NCBI RefSeq assembly: GCF_016745505.1 | Contig: NZ_JAERUC010000124.1 | Coordinates: forward strand, 1 to 64,000 | Direction: 5' to 3' | DNA from: Streptomyces silvae | GTDB lineage: Bacteria > Actinomycetota > Actinomycetes > Streptomycetales > Streptomycetaceae | Length of the DNA stretch: 64,000 bases | Shown: positions 23,769 to 32,800 of the stretch, piece after piece | Layout: the number at the start of each line of letters is the position of its first letter | Numbering within the stretch: the stretch's first letter is position 1 | Notes under the pieces: generated by a model | Database searches by the model: none | The model's input: the letters and a program-made list of their open reading frames with translations, nothing else | What the model was told of the DNA's origin: nothing | Position numbers and translations under genes: made by a program

Positions 23769-24479
23769 ATGGCCGAGACCCATGTCCTCTTCGTCGAGGA
23801 CGACGACGTCATCCGTGAGGCCACCCAGCTCGCGCTGGAGCGGGTCGGATTCACGGTCACCGCGGTGCCCGACGGCCTGCTGGGCCTGGAGGCCTTCCGG
23901 GCGGACCGCCCGGACATCGCGCTGCTGGATGTGATGGTGCCGGGCCTGGACGGGGTCAGTCTGTGCCGGCGCATCCGCGACGAGTCGACCGTGCCCGTGA
24001 TCATGCTGTCGGCGCGGGCCGACGCGATCGACGTGGTGCTCGGTCTGGAGGCCGGGGCCGACGACTACGTCACCAAGCCGTTCGACGGGGCGGTCCTGGT
24101 GGCCCGCATCCGCGCGGTGCTGCGGCGCTTCGGCCACGCGGCCGGTGCGGGCGGGGCGCCCGACGGGCCCGGCGGCGCGGACGAGGAGACGGGCGGTGTG
24201 CTGGTCTTCGGCGACGTGGAGATCGACACCGAGGGCATGGAGGTGCGCCGGGAGGGCGCGCACGTCGGGCTGACCCCGACGGAGATGCGGCTGCTGCTGG
24301 AGTTCTCCTCGGCGCCCGGCACCGTCCTCTCCCGGGACAGGCTCCTGGAGCGGGTCTGGGACTACGGCTGGGGCGGGGACACCCGCGTCGTCGACGTCCA
24401 TGTGCAGCGGCTGCGCACCAAGATCGGGCAGGACCGGATCGAGACGGTCCGCGGCTTCGGCTACAAGCTGCGCGCATGA
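23769..24479 (+). CDS. cseB: CseB, OmpR/PhoB-type response regulator
   Basis: A 236-residue two-component regulator. Receiver domain (about 5-118) has acidic pair E10/D11, phospho-acceptor D54 (ALLDVMVPG) and the conserved lysine in VTKPF. The winged-helix output domain follows (LTPTEMRLLLEFSSAPGTVLSRDRLLERVWDY, RTKIGQDRIETVRGFGYKLR). It is phosphorylated by CseC and activates sigE in S. coelicolor. It ends in an ATGA overlap with cseC. Confidence 0.96.
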   Translation: MAETHVLFVEDDDVIREATQLALERVGFTVTAVPDGLLGLEAFRADRPDIALLDVMVPGLDGVSLCRRIRDESTVPVIMLSARADAIDVVLGLEAGADDYVTKPFDGAVLVARIRAVLRRFGHAAGAGGAPDGPGGADEETGGVLVFGDVEIDTEGMEVRREGAHVGLTPTEMRLLLEFSSAPGTVLSRDRLLERVWDYGWGGDTRVVDVHVQRLRTKIGQDRIETVRGFGYKLRA

Positions 24480-25807
24480 GGCGGCTGGCGCTGCGGACCG
24501 GGGTCCGCTGGAAGATCAGCATCGCGATCGCGGCGGTCGGGGCGCTCATCGCGCTGGCGCTGAGCCTCGTCGTCCACAACGCGGCCCGTGTCTCGATGCT
24601 GGAGAACGCGCGCGAGGTGCAGCTGGAGCGGCTGCTCTTCGCCCAGCGGCTGTACGAGGCGACGAACACGACGAAGCCGTTGCCGAAGTTCGGCGCCAAG
24701 GTCAACGACCCCTCGCTGCCGGCGAGCCTGCGCAAGCAGATACGCGACAACCGGCGCGCCACCCACGTCGACGAGTACGGCAACGGCGCCCCCGACGTCT
24801 GGGCGGCGGTGCCGCTGGCCAACGGTGACGTCCTGTCCCTGCACACCCGCTTCGCCGACCGCAGCGCCACGATCATGGGCGACCTGGACAGGGCCCTGAT
24901 CATCGGCTCGGTCTCGGTCGTCTTCGGCGGCTGCGCCCTGGGTGTGCTGATCGGCGGCCAGCTCTCCCGGAGGCTGCGCAAGGCGGCAGCGGCGGCCGGC
25001 AAGGTCGCGCAGGGCAACACGGAGGTACGCGTACGGGAGGCCGTCGGCGGCGTCGTACGGGACGAGACCGACGAGCTGGCCCGGGCCGTGGACGCCCTGA
25101 CGGACGCGCTGAACGAGCGGATCGAGGCGGAGCGCCGGGTCACCGCCGACATCGCCCACGAGCTGCGCACCCCGGTCACCGGTCTGCTCACCGCGGCCGA
25201 GCTGCTCCCGCCGGGGCGCCCCACGGAGCTCGTACGGGACCGGGCCCAGGCGATGCGGACCCTGGTCGAGGACGTCCTGGAGGTGGCCCGGCTGGACAGC
25301 GCGTCGGAGCGGGCCGAGCTGCAGGAGCTCCAGCTCGGCGAATTCGTCAGCCGGCGGGTCCGGGTGCTGGATCCGGAGATCCCGGTGCGGGTGGTGCACG
25401 AGTCCTGGGTGTCCACGGATCCGCGGCGGCTGGAGCGCATCCTGGGCAATCTGCTGGGGAACGCCGCCAAGCACGGGGCCGGACCGGTCGAGGTCACGGT
25501 CGAGGGCCGGGTCGTACGGGTCCGCGACCACGGGCCCGGTTTCCCCGAGGCGCTGCTGCGGGAGGGGCCGAGCCGCTTCCGTACGGGGAGCAGCGACCGG
25601 TCGGGGCGCGGCCACGGCCTGGGGCTGACCATCGCCGCGGGGCAGGCCCGGGTGCTGGGAGCCAGGCTGACGTTCCGCAACGCGGGGCCGCTGGGGGCCG
25701 CGGACGCCGGCGGTACGGGCGGGGCGATCGCCGTGCTGTGGCTGCCCGAGCACGCGCCGACGAACACCGGGAGCTTCCCCGTGCTGCGGCAGACGGGCAC
25801 GGGCTGA
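24476..25807 (+). CDS. cseC: CseC, cell-envelope stress sensor histidine kinase
   Basis: A 443-residue membrane kinase. Membrane segment 1 is at about 13-36, an outer loop of about 100 residues follows, segment 2 is at about 140-162, then a HAMP region, and the phospho-acceptor H228 in ADIAHELRTPV. The HATPase region has N, G1 and G2 boxes (ILGNLLGNAAKHG, RDHGPGFP, GRGHGLGLTIA). It senses wall damage and phosphorylates CseB. ATG 24476 overlaps the cseB stop (ATGA). A 19-bp-stem terminator follows. Confidence 0.96.
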   Translation: MRRLALRTGVRWKISIAIAAVGALIALALSLVVHNAARVSMLENAREVQLERLLFAQRLYEATNTTKPLPKFGAKVNDPSLPASLRKQIRDNRRATHVDEYGNGAPDVWAAVPLANGDVLSLHTRFADRSATIMGDLDRALIIGSVSVVFGGCALGVLIGGQLSRRLRKAAAAAGKVAQGNTEVRVREAVGGVVRDETDELARAVDALTDALNERIEAERRVTADIAHELRTPVTGLLTAAELLPPGRPTELVRDRAQAMRTLVEDVLEVARLDSASERAELQELQLGEFVSRRVRVLDPEIPVRVVHESWVSTDPRRLERILGNLLGNAAKHGAGPVEVTVEGRVVRVRDHGPGFPEALLREGPSRFRTGSSDRSGRGHGLGLTIAAGQARVLGARLTFRNAGPLGAADAGGTGGAIAVLWLPEHAPTNTGSFPVLRQTGTG

Positions 25808-25816
25808 GGCAGGAAG

Positions 25817-25857
25817 GGTGCGGGCCCCGGAGACCGGTGGTCTCCGGGGCCCGCACC
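25817..25857. terminator. strong hairpin terminator after cseC
   Basis: A perfect 19-bp stem, 25817-25835 against 25839-25857, with a 3-nt loop. It ends the sigE-cseABC operon and faces the convergent MFS gene. Confidence 0.85.
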
Positions 25858-25900
25858 TTCTCAGGGGGCTGTCCTTCGCAGGGGCGCCCTTCTCAGGGGG
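25856..25900 (+). repeat. short direct repeats downstream of the cse terminator
   Basis: CCTTCTCAGGGGG occurs at 25856-25868 and again at 25888-25900, with a one-mismatch copy CCTTCGCAGGGG at 25873-25884 between them and a fainter copy after 25900. Spacing is about 15-17 bp. They lie in the convergent gap between cseC and the MFS gene. Confidence 0.6.
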
Positions 25901-25934
25901 TCGCTGCAGGGGTTGGCGCTCACAATGCCGCTGC

Positions 25935-27530
25935 TCAGGCGTTCTGCGACTGCTTGGCGGCCGCGAGGCCGGTGGGCGCCGTGCCGTCGGCGTCCGAGGC
26001 GGCCGCCTCCGGCTTGGCCGAGCCGCGCAGCGGGACCTCCTTGACGAACAGCGCCGCCACCAGGGCCAGCACCGCGACGGAGCCGCCCACCAGGAAGGCG
26101 ATGTGGGTGCCGGAGGCCACCGCGTACTCGTACGCCTCGCGGACCGGGACCGGGAGCTTCGCCAGGCTCGCCGCGTCCAGCTGGGCGGACCGCTCGGTGG
26201 CTCCGCCGCCGCCGCGCGCCATCATCTCGTCCTGCACGCGGCCGGTGAAGAGCGCGCCCATGATCGCGACTCCGAAGGAGCTGCCGAGCGTACGGAAGAG
26301 GGTGGTCGTGGACGAGGCGACGCCCATGTCCTTGAGCTCGACGCTGTTCTGGGCGACGAGCATCGTGATCTGCATCAGGAAGCCCATGCCGGCGCCGAGC
26401 ACCGCCATGTAGAGGCCGGACGTCAGACGCGTGGTGCCGGTGTCCATGGCGGCGAGCAGGAACAGCCCGGCGACCATCAGGACGCTGCCCACGATCGGGA
26501 AGACCTTGTACTTGCCGGTGCTGGTGGTGATCCGTCCGGCGACCAGCGAGACGATCATCATCGCGAGCAGCATGGGCAGGAGCAGCAGCCCGGAGTTGGT
26601 CGCGGAGGCCCCCTGGACCGACTGCTGGAACAGCGGCAGGAAGAGCACCGCGCCGAACATCACGAAGCCCGCCATGAAGCCGACCACGGACATGAGGGTG
26701 AAGTTGCGGTTGCGGAAGATGTGCAGCGGCACGATCGGTTCGGCGGCCTTCGTCTCGACGAAGACGAAGCCGACGAGGGAGGCGACGCCGAGGGCGATGA
26801 GCTCCATGATCACGGCCGAGCCCCAGGCGTACTCCGTACCGCCCCAGGTGGTGACCAGCACGATCGCGGTGATGCCGACGGTGAGGAGCGCGGCCCCGAG
26901 GTAGTCGACCTTCGCCTTCGTACGCTCCTTGCGGGGCAGGTGCAGCACGGCGGTGACCATGGCCAGCGCGAGGGCGCCGAGCGGCAGGTTGATGTAGAAG
27001 CTCCAGCGCCAGCCCAGGTGGTCGGTGATGGTGCCGCCGACCAGCGGTCCGCCGATCATGGCGATGGCCATCACGCCGGCCATCATGCCCTGGTACTTAC
27101 CGCGCTCCCGGGGCGGGACCAGGTCGCCGATGATGGCCATGACGCCGACCATCAGACCACCGGCGCCGAGGCCCTGGATGGCGCGGAATCCGATGAGCTG
27201 ACCCATGTCCTGGGACATTCCGCTCAGCACCGAGCCGATCAGGAAGATCACGATCGACGTGAGGAAGATGCTCTTGCGGCCGTACATGTCGCCGAGCTTG
27301 CCCCAGATGGGGGTGGAGGCCGCGGTGGCGAGGGTGTAGGCCGTGACCACCCAGGACAGATGCTCCAGACCGCCCAGGTCGCCGACGATGGTGGGCATCG
27401 CGGTGCCGACGATCAGGTTGTCGAGCATGGCGAGCAGCATCGCGATCATCAGCGCGAGGACCACCACCCGGACGCTGCGTGCCGGTGGTTCCGCTTTCGC
27501 GCCCGCCGCCGCTTTCTTTAGTTCTGTCAT
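25935..27530 (-). CDS. DHA2-family MFS drug exporter (EmrB/QacA type)
   Basis: A 531-residue, probably 14-segment, proton-driven exporter. Marks of the family are LDNLIVGTAMPTIVGDLGG in segment 1 (motif D1), the motif A loop GKLGDMYGRKSIFLTS, and motif C-like AGGLMVGVMAIIGDLVPPRERGKYQG. It should pump hydrophobic or cationic drugs out of the cell. ATG 27530 has GGGGAG about 8 nt upstream. It is divergent from a TetR gene, with a 23-bp-arm inverted repeat between them, so TetR repression with drug induction is very likely (inference from layout). Confidence 0.94.
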   Translation of the reverse strand: MTELKKAAAGAKAEPPARSVRVVVLALMIAMLLAMLDNLIVGTAMPTIVGDLGGLEHLSWVVTAYTLATAASTPIWGKLGDMYGRKSIFLTSIVIFLIGSVLSGMSQDMGQLIGFRAIQGLGAGGLMVGVMAIIGDLVPPRERGKYQGMMAGVMAIAMIGGPLVGGTITDHLGWRWSFYINLPLGALALAMVTAVLHLPRKERTKAKVDYLGAALLTVGITAIVLVTTWGGTEYAWGSAVIMELIALGVASLVGFVFVETKAAEPIVPLHIFRNRNFTLMSVVGFMAGFVMFGAVLFLPLFQQSVQGASATNSGLLLLPMLLAMMIVSLVAGRITTSTGKYKVFPIVGSVLMVAGLFLLAAMDTGTTRLTSGLYMAVLGAGMGFLMQITMLVAQNSVELKDMGVASSTTTLFRTLGSSFGVAIMGALFTGRVQDEMMARGGGGATERSAQLDAASLAKLPVPVREAYEYAVASGTHIAFLVGGSVAVLALVAALFVKEVPLRGSAKPEAAASDADGTAPTGLAAAKQSQNA

Positions 27531-27579
27531 GCCGTCCGCTCCCCTGATCCCCTGCTGCCCGGTCTGCCACCGATCCGGC

Positions 27580-27651
27580 ACTTACTTGCCGCCCGGCTAG
27601 TTGGCTACACTGAGGAAAGTAGACCCGTAACTAGCCGGGCGTCAAGTAAGT
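27580..27651. promoter_or_regulatory. paired TetR operators between MFS exporter and tetR
   Basis: An inverted repeat with 23-bp arms (27580-27602 and 27629-27651, one mismatch) is centred in the divergent gap with a 26-nt spacer. Each arm is itself an imperfect palindrome of the form ACTnGnCGnnCGnCnAGT, so two TetR dimer sites in opposite orientation are suggested. A minus-strand TTGACG near 27640-27645 could be the -35 of the exporter promoter. Confidence 0.75.
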
Positions 27652-27666
27652 TCTTGGGAGAGTCGC

Positions 27667-28251
27667 ATGGGCAGCACGCCGCAGCCGCGCCGGGGCAACA
27701 CCCGACAGCGCATTCAGGACGTCGCCCTGAAACTCTTCGCCGAGCAGGGGTACGAGAAGACGTCGCTCCGCGAGATCGCCGAGCAGCTGCAGGTCACCAA
27801 GGCGGCGCTGTACTACCACTTCAAGACCAAGGAAGACATCCTCGTCAGCATCTTCGAGGACCTGAACAGGCCCGTCGAGGAGATCGTCGCCTGGGGCCAG
27901 GGGCAGCCCCGCACCCTGGAGACGAAGAAGGAGATCCTGGTCCGCTACAGCGAGGCGCTCAAGGCGGCGGCCCCGCTCTTCGTCTTCATGCAGGAGAACC
28001 AGGCGACGGTGCGCGAGCTGAGCATCGGCCACACCATGAAGCACCGGGTCCTCGCCCTGGTGGACCTGATCAAGGACCCGGACGCGCCGCTCACCGACCA
28101 GGTGCGCTGCTTCACCGCCCTCTTCGCGATGCACGCCGGGATGATGGCCCTCAGGGACGCCGAAGGCGACCCCGATGAGAAGCGCGAGGCTGCTCTCGAG
28201 GTCGCCGTCGAACTGGTGACCAAGGCCCATGACCCGGGGCCCGCCGCTTAG
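27667..28251 (+). CDS. TetR/AcrR family transcriptional regulator
   Basis: A 194-residue repressor. The HTH is at about 14-60 (RIQDVALKLFAEQGYEKTSLREIAEQLQVTKAALYYHFKTKEDI region), followed by a helical ligand-binding domain. ATG 27667 has GGGAG at about 7 nt. It is divergent from the DHA2 exporter with two large operator-like repeats between, so it almost certainly represses both genes. The inducing drug is unknown. Confidence 0.93.
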   Translation: MGSTPQPRRGNTRQRIQDVALKLFAEQGYEKTSLREIAEQLQVTKAALYYHFKTKEDILVSIFEDLNRPVEEIVAWGQGQPRTLETKKEILVRYSEALKAAAPLFVFMQENQATVRELSIGHTMKHRVLALVDLIKDPDAPLTDQVRCFTALFAMHAGMMALRDAEGDPDEKREAALEVAVELVTKAHDPGPAA

Positions 28252-28271
28252 CGGCTACGGGGTGGTGCGCG

Positions 28272-28994
28272 TCAGACCTTGACGTGCACGGACTTCAGGT
28301 ACGAGACCGGGTCGAGCGCGGAACCGTAGTTGGGCGAGTTCCGGATCTCGAAGTGCAGGTGGGGACCGCTGGAGTTACCGGTGTTGCCGGACTTGGCGAT
28401 CTCGTCGCCGGTCTTCACGCGGTCGCCGACCTTGACCTCGATCTTCGACAGGTGCGCGTACTGCGAGTACTTGCCGTTGGCGTGCTTGATCACGATGGCG
28501 TTGCCGTACGCGGGACCGTCGCCGCCGCCGTTGGGGCCGGCCTTGACGACGCGGCCGGTGTGCGCGGCCTCGACCTTGGTGCCGATCGGCACGGCGAAGT
28601 CCTGACCGGAGTGCTTGTGGGCCCAGCGGTCACCGCCGGTGCCGTAGGTGGCGCTCAGCTCGTAGTGGCTGACCGGGGCCTCCCACGAGGCGGCCTTCTT
28701 CTTGGCAGCGGCCTTCTTCTTCGCGGCCGCCTTCTTCTTGGCGTCGGCCTTGTCGGCCTTGTCGGCCTTCGCCTTCGCGGCGGCCTTGCCCTGTGCGGTC
28801 GCCTGCTGGGCGACGGAGTCAGCGGTGGCCGCGCCGGCGAGGGCCGCGGTGTCCGCGGTGCCCGTCGTGCCGGACGCGAACGCCGCGCCCGCACCGAACA
28901 CCATCGACGCACCCAGGCCGGCGGCCACGACGGCGCCACTGACGCGGGACATGGACGGGCGGCGGGAGTGCTGGAACGTAACGCGCTTCGACAT
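28272..28994 (-). CDS. secreted M23 family metallopeptidase (LytM-type)
   Basis: A 240-residue exported peptidoglycan hydrolase. Signal peptide 1-40, cleaved after AFA; then an Ala/Lys linker with three AKKKA repeats (about 70-103) suited to binding wall polymers; then the LytM domain with zinc ligands H128 and D132 (HSGQD), H181 (YAHLS) and H212/H214 (GPHLHFE). It cuts peptide cross-links. ATG 28994 has GGAGG about 10 nt before it. A sigma-E-like promoter is seen about 180 bp upstream. No c-di-AMP (ydaO) riboswitch could be recognised in its leader. Confidence 0.92.
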   Translation of the reverse strand: MSKRVTFQHSRRPSMSRVSGAVVAAGLGASMVFGAGAAFASGTTGTADTAALAGAATADSVAQQATAQGKAAAKAKADKADKADAKKKAAAKKKAAAKKKAASWEAPVSHYELSATYGTGGDRWAHKHSGQDFAVPIGTKVEAAHTGRVVKAGPNGGGDGPAYGNAIVIKHANGKYSQYAHLSKIEVKVGDRVKTGDEIAKSGNTGNSSGPHLHFEIRNSPNYGSALDPVSYLKSVHVKV

Positions 28995-29174
28995 GCGGGG
29001 AGAACCTCCGGGGTGACTGGACCCGGCGTCGACCGGGCTTGCTCCACCTTGGTAACCCGCACCCCCCAGAACACTCAAACACCTCATCTACGATCAAAAG
29101 CCGTAGCCGAGGGCCCGGGAATTCACCGCCGTCACCGGTCCGGCGACAGCGGACGATCTTTCGGACAAATGTCG

Positions 29175-29198
29175 CGAAGCAGGTTTAACCCCTGTTCC
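29175..29198 (-). promoter_or_regulatory. candidate sigma-E-type promoter for the M23 peptidase
   Basis: On the minus strand GGAAC (29198-29194) is followed by 16 nt and TC (29177-29176), fitting AAC-N16-TC. It would give a leader of about 170 nt. sigE lies 6 kb away and sigma-E controls wall enzymes, so the match is biologically sensible but short. Confidence 0.35.
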
Positions 29199-29271
29199 TG
29201 GGGCATCCTTGCGGGACACAGGGCAGAAATACGGTCATATTCACCCAAACGCCGAAAGCCTCCTCCGGGGC

Positions 29272-29395
29272 GGGCCGAAGGTCCCAGGACCGGCCACCCC
29301 TCCTACTCCTAGGGCGGCTAGTAGGCCTCCGAGGGGCTGTGCGCCTTGTCACCGCCGGTGGGCCGGAAGCCTGCCCGTTTCGGGACCTTCGGCCC
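29272..29395. repeat. 14-bp inverted repeat (DevR/OsdR-box-like arms) enclosing a structured stretch
   Basis: GGGCCGAAGGTCCC (29272-29285) is exactly inverted at 29382-29395 (GGGACCTTCGGCCC), 96 nt apart. The right arm in context, TTTCGGGACCTTCGGCCCC, resembles the DosR/DevR consensus TTSGGGACTWWAGTCCCSAA. Inside, CCCCTC (29297-29302) pairs with GAGGGG (29331-29336) around CCTACT/AGTAGG (29302-29307 / 29320-29325). Either two regulator sites or a structured RNA. Confidence 0.6.
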
Positions 29396-29446
29396 CCGGG
29401 CTGACTACGCTGTCCGGCACACGCTCAGCACCCCGGGGGGGGACAG

Positions 29447-29806
29447 ATGGCCGACGACATCACCCATGGCCTCGACGGCATCGAGCTCGCCGACGCCGTC
29501 GAGTCGATCCGCAACCAGCTCATCGACGCGGCGACCCGCGCCACCGGCAGGCCCCTCGCCTTCTCGGTGGGCGACATCCAGATGGAGTTCACCCTGGAAC
29601 TCCGCAGGGAGCACAAGGCGGGCGGGAAGGTGAAGGCCTGGGTCGTCGAGGCGGGCGCCGACACCTCCCGGTCCACCGGCCGCACGCACAAGGTCGGCTT
29701 CACCCTCACCCCGCGCAACGCCGTCACCGGGGAGGCCTGGGAGATCGGGGACGAGGAGGCGGGGAGCACCGCGCACTTCGGCGGCAGCGGCACGGCGGGG
29801 TCGTGA
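29447..29806 (+). CDS. trypco2-type protein (trypsin-co-occurring domain)
   Basis: A 119-residue small soluble protein. The pattern GIELADAVESIRNQLIDAATRATGRPLAF, then VGDIQMEFTLELRREHKAGGKVKAWVVEAGAD, fits the trypsin-co-occurring domain 2 family described in NTP-dependent bacterial conflict systems. Function of the domain is not known; it travels with trypsin-NACHT proteins, and here it overlaps the next gene, a trypsin-NACHT, by 4 nt (GTGA), so the two are co-translated. ATG 29447 follows a G-run. It may regulate or be cut by the protease. Confidence 0.85.
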   Translation: MADDITHGLDGIELADAVESIRNQLIDAATRATGRPLAFSVGDIQMEFTLELRREHKAGGKVKAWVVEAGADTSRSTGRTHKVGFTLTPRNAVTGEAWEIGDEEAGSTAHFGGSGTAGS

Positions 29807-32800
29807 GGGCGGTGCAGCCCGCGGACCGTACGGTCGTCGTCTCCGGCGCCCTCCAGGGCAGCGGCGTACTGCTCACCGACCGGCTGGTGCTGACCTGCGC
29901 CCATGTGGTCAGGGGCAGCAGCGGATGCCACCTCGGGCACCCTGACGTGGCGGGCCCGGTCCCGGCGACGGTGGCCTGGATCGACCACGACCTCGACGTC
30001 GCCCTGCTCCAGGCCGCGAGCCCGGTCCTTCCGGTGGGCCCGGCCCGGCTCGGCCTGGTGGACACCCGGCAGGCCATGGACAGCTGCGAGATCACCGGGT
30101 TCCCCCGCATCCAGCGGTACGGCGCCGAGAAGCACGCGGAGGCGGACCAGTACACGGCGACGGTCCTGCCCATGGCGGGCCGGATGCGCAACCTGCTGGT
30201 CTGCGACCTCGACGGGCCACCGGTCATCCGGTCCGACCAGGCGCCCTCCGTGCTCGCGGGGCTCTCCGGCGGGCCCGTCTTCGCAGGGGACGTGCTGCTC
30301 GGAATCGCCCGCCAGGTTCCCCAGCAGCGGGGCGGCCGGCGGGTCGAGTGCGTTCCCCTCGGCCCCGTACTGACGGCGAAGCCGTTCCGGCTGGTCTACG
30401 AACAGAGCGGCCCCGCGCTCCGCCACGAGAGGGTCCACGGGCACTTCCCCCGGGACCTCCGGTACGAGGAGGAGTACGCGGCCTCCATCGGGGCGGCGTA
30501 CCGGCGTACGAAGATCTTCGGGCTGGACGAGCTGGGCCGGCACGACTCGGAGTGGGACCTGGACACGGCCTATCTGAGCCTGGAGGCGCAGTCCCAGCCC
30601 CAGTCCCGGACGCTGCCCTCTCCCGGGCCGCAGCGCGTCGACGCGCTCCTCGCCGACCGGCCCCGGGTCCTGCTCCGGGGCGACGCGGGCGCCGGGAAGA
30701 CCACGCTGCTGTGGTGGCTGGCCGCCCATGCCGCGGCCCGCACCCTCGCCGACGCCCTGGACCCGCTGAACGGCCTGATCCCCTTCGTCGTCCCGCTCCG
30801 GACCCTGCGCGCCCGGGGCAGCACCTTCCCGGGCCCCGCCCAGCTCTCCGGCGCCGCCGGGCTGGTCGTCGACGACGCCCCCGACGGGTGGGCGGGCCGG
30901 GTCCTGGAGTCGGGCCGGGCGCTCCTCCTGGTCGACGGCCTGGACGAGGTGCCCCCGGAGGACCGGGAGGAGGCCCATGCGTGGCTGTCGCAGCTCCTGC
31001 GGCGCTACCCGGAGACCCGCTGCGTGGCCACGGTCCGCCCGCTGGCCGTCGCGCCGGACTGGCTCGGCTCGGAGGACTTCGAGGAACTGCGGCTCCTGCC
31101 GATGCGTGACGGGGACATCCAGTCGTTCGTGGCGTCGTGGCACGAGGCGGCGCGGCTGGACAGCCACGGCCACGAGGCCCTGGCCGAGCTGGAACGCGAC
31201 CTCTCCCACCAGTTCGCCGAGAACGCCGCACTGCGCGATCTCGCTCGTACCCCTCTGCTCTGTGCGGTGATCTGCGCCCTGCACCGCCGGCGTCAGGGCA
31301 GTCTCCCCGCCACCCGCTGGAAGCTCTACAGCTCCGCCCTGGAGATGCTGCTCGGCAACCGCGACGAACGCCGCAGGATCAAGAGCCCCGAGGGCATCTC
31401 GATGGACGTGGAGGAGCAGACCCAGCTGCTCCAGCGCATCGCGGCGTGGCTCGTGCGGGAGGGCCAGTCGGAGTTCTCCCGTGAACAGGCCCTGCACCAG
31501 GTCGACCGCACGCTGACCGGCATGACACGCGTACGGGAGCAGGGTTCGGCGGAAACCGTCCTGACCCATCTGCTGAACCGCAGCGGGCTGCTCCAGGAGC
31601 GCTCCTTCGACACCTACCAGTTCGCCCACCGCACCTTCCAGGACTTCCTGGCCGCGAAGGAGCTCGTCGAGGACGACCATCTCAACGAGCTCCTGCGGCA
31701 CGCCCCCGACGAGCAGTGGCAGGACGTCATCCTGCTCGCGGCAGGCCATTGCGGACGCCGGCAGCTGCCCGTCCTGGTGCACGGGCTGCTCGATTCCGCC
31801 GCGCAGACCAGCTCCCTCGCCCGAGCGGAGCTCCGCGTCCTGGCTGCCCTCTGTGCCCAGCACGCCGCGTGGCTGGACACCACCACGCGTGACCGCGTCC
31901 ACCGCTCGACGGCGTCACTGTTCCCGCCCCGCAACTCGGTGAAGGTGGGTCTGCTGGCCCGCATGGGACCGGAAGCGCTCACTCATCTGCCCCACCCCCG
32001 GGAGTACGCCGGGGAGATCGACGAGCGCACCGCGGAACACGTGGTGGACCTGATCAGCCACATCGGTGGCGCGGAGGCCGTCCCGCACGTCCGGGACTGG
32101 GCACTCGCCATCCCCGGGCTCGGGCCCACGCTGATGAACTGCTGGGACCGCTACCCTGCCGAGGCCTACGCGGCGGAGGTCCTCAACCGGCTCGATACCA
32201 CCCGGCTGCGGGTAAGGGTGCGGAGCAGGGACCAGCTGGCCGCCCTGCGCCATGTCCCCGACGCCGACCGCCTCGACTTCGTCGGGGACCTGCCGGAGCC
32301 CGAGCTCCGTACCGCCCTGCGGGGCAGGCGCCCACGGCAGATCTGGCTGCGCGCCAACAACTGCCTGACGGATCTCTCGTTCCTGGCGGGCTCCGACCGG
32401 CTCACCGAACTCCGTATCCACTCATCCCCCGGAGTACGGGATCTGAGCCCGCTGTCCCTCCTCGACAGCCTGGACGAGCTGTCGCTGGGCGGTTCCCCGC
32501 TGACGGCGTCCACACTCGGCTCGCTCGGTCCGCATCCCCGTCTCCGCCACCTCTCCCTCTCGCGCCTCACCGTGCAGCGGTTCAGCGATCTGCCTCCGCT
32601 GCCCGGCGTGGTGACTCTGAACGTCCGGGCCGACGGCCGTTTCGAGGCCGACTCCTTCGAAGGCTGGTCCCGGCTGACGGCGCTGAACCTCGCCGGCGCC
32701 TTCCTGCCGATCGGTCCCCTCCTCGCCGCGCTCCGCCGGGCCCCTCAGGTGACGGCGCTCGACCTGACGGCGCCGGCGGTGCCCGACCTCGCCGGCCACG

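Larger units (their letters stand above)
28995..29446. other. 452-bp intergenic region between M23 peptidase and the NACHT cassette
   Basis: No gene is seen. It holds the leader and a candidate sigma-E-like promoter of the peptidase (minus strand, 29175-29198), a 14-bp inverted repeat enclosing hairpins (29272-29395), and TACGCT at 29406-29411 as a possible -10 for the plus-strand cassette. This is the longest non-coding stretch in the window. Confidence 0.7.

Noticed and set aside
28995..29270. c-di-AMP (ydaO-type) riboswitch before the M23 peptidase
   Set aside because: Such riboswitches often precede actinobacterial wall hydrolases. A GGTGAAT stretch is present on the minus strand, but the other conserved blocks, including the late GTCAGCTAACCTCGTAGGC-like part, could not be found.
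29425..31902. 825-codon minus-strand open frame
   Set aside because: Antisense of the trypco2 and trypsin-NACHT genes, which have intact catalytic motifs.
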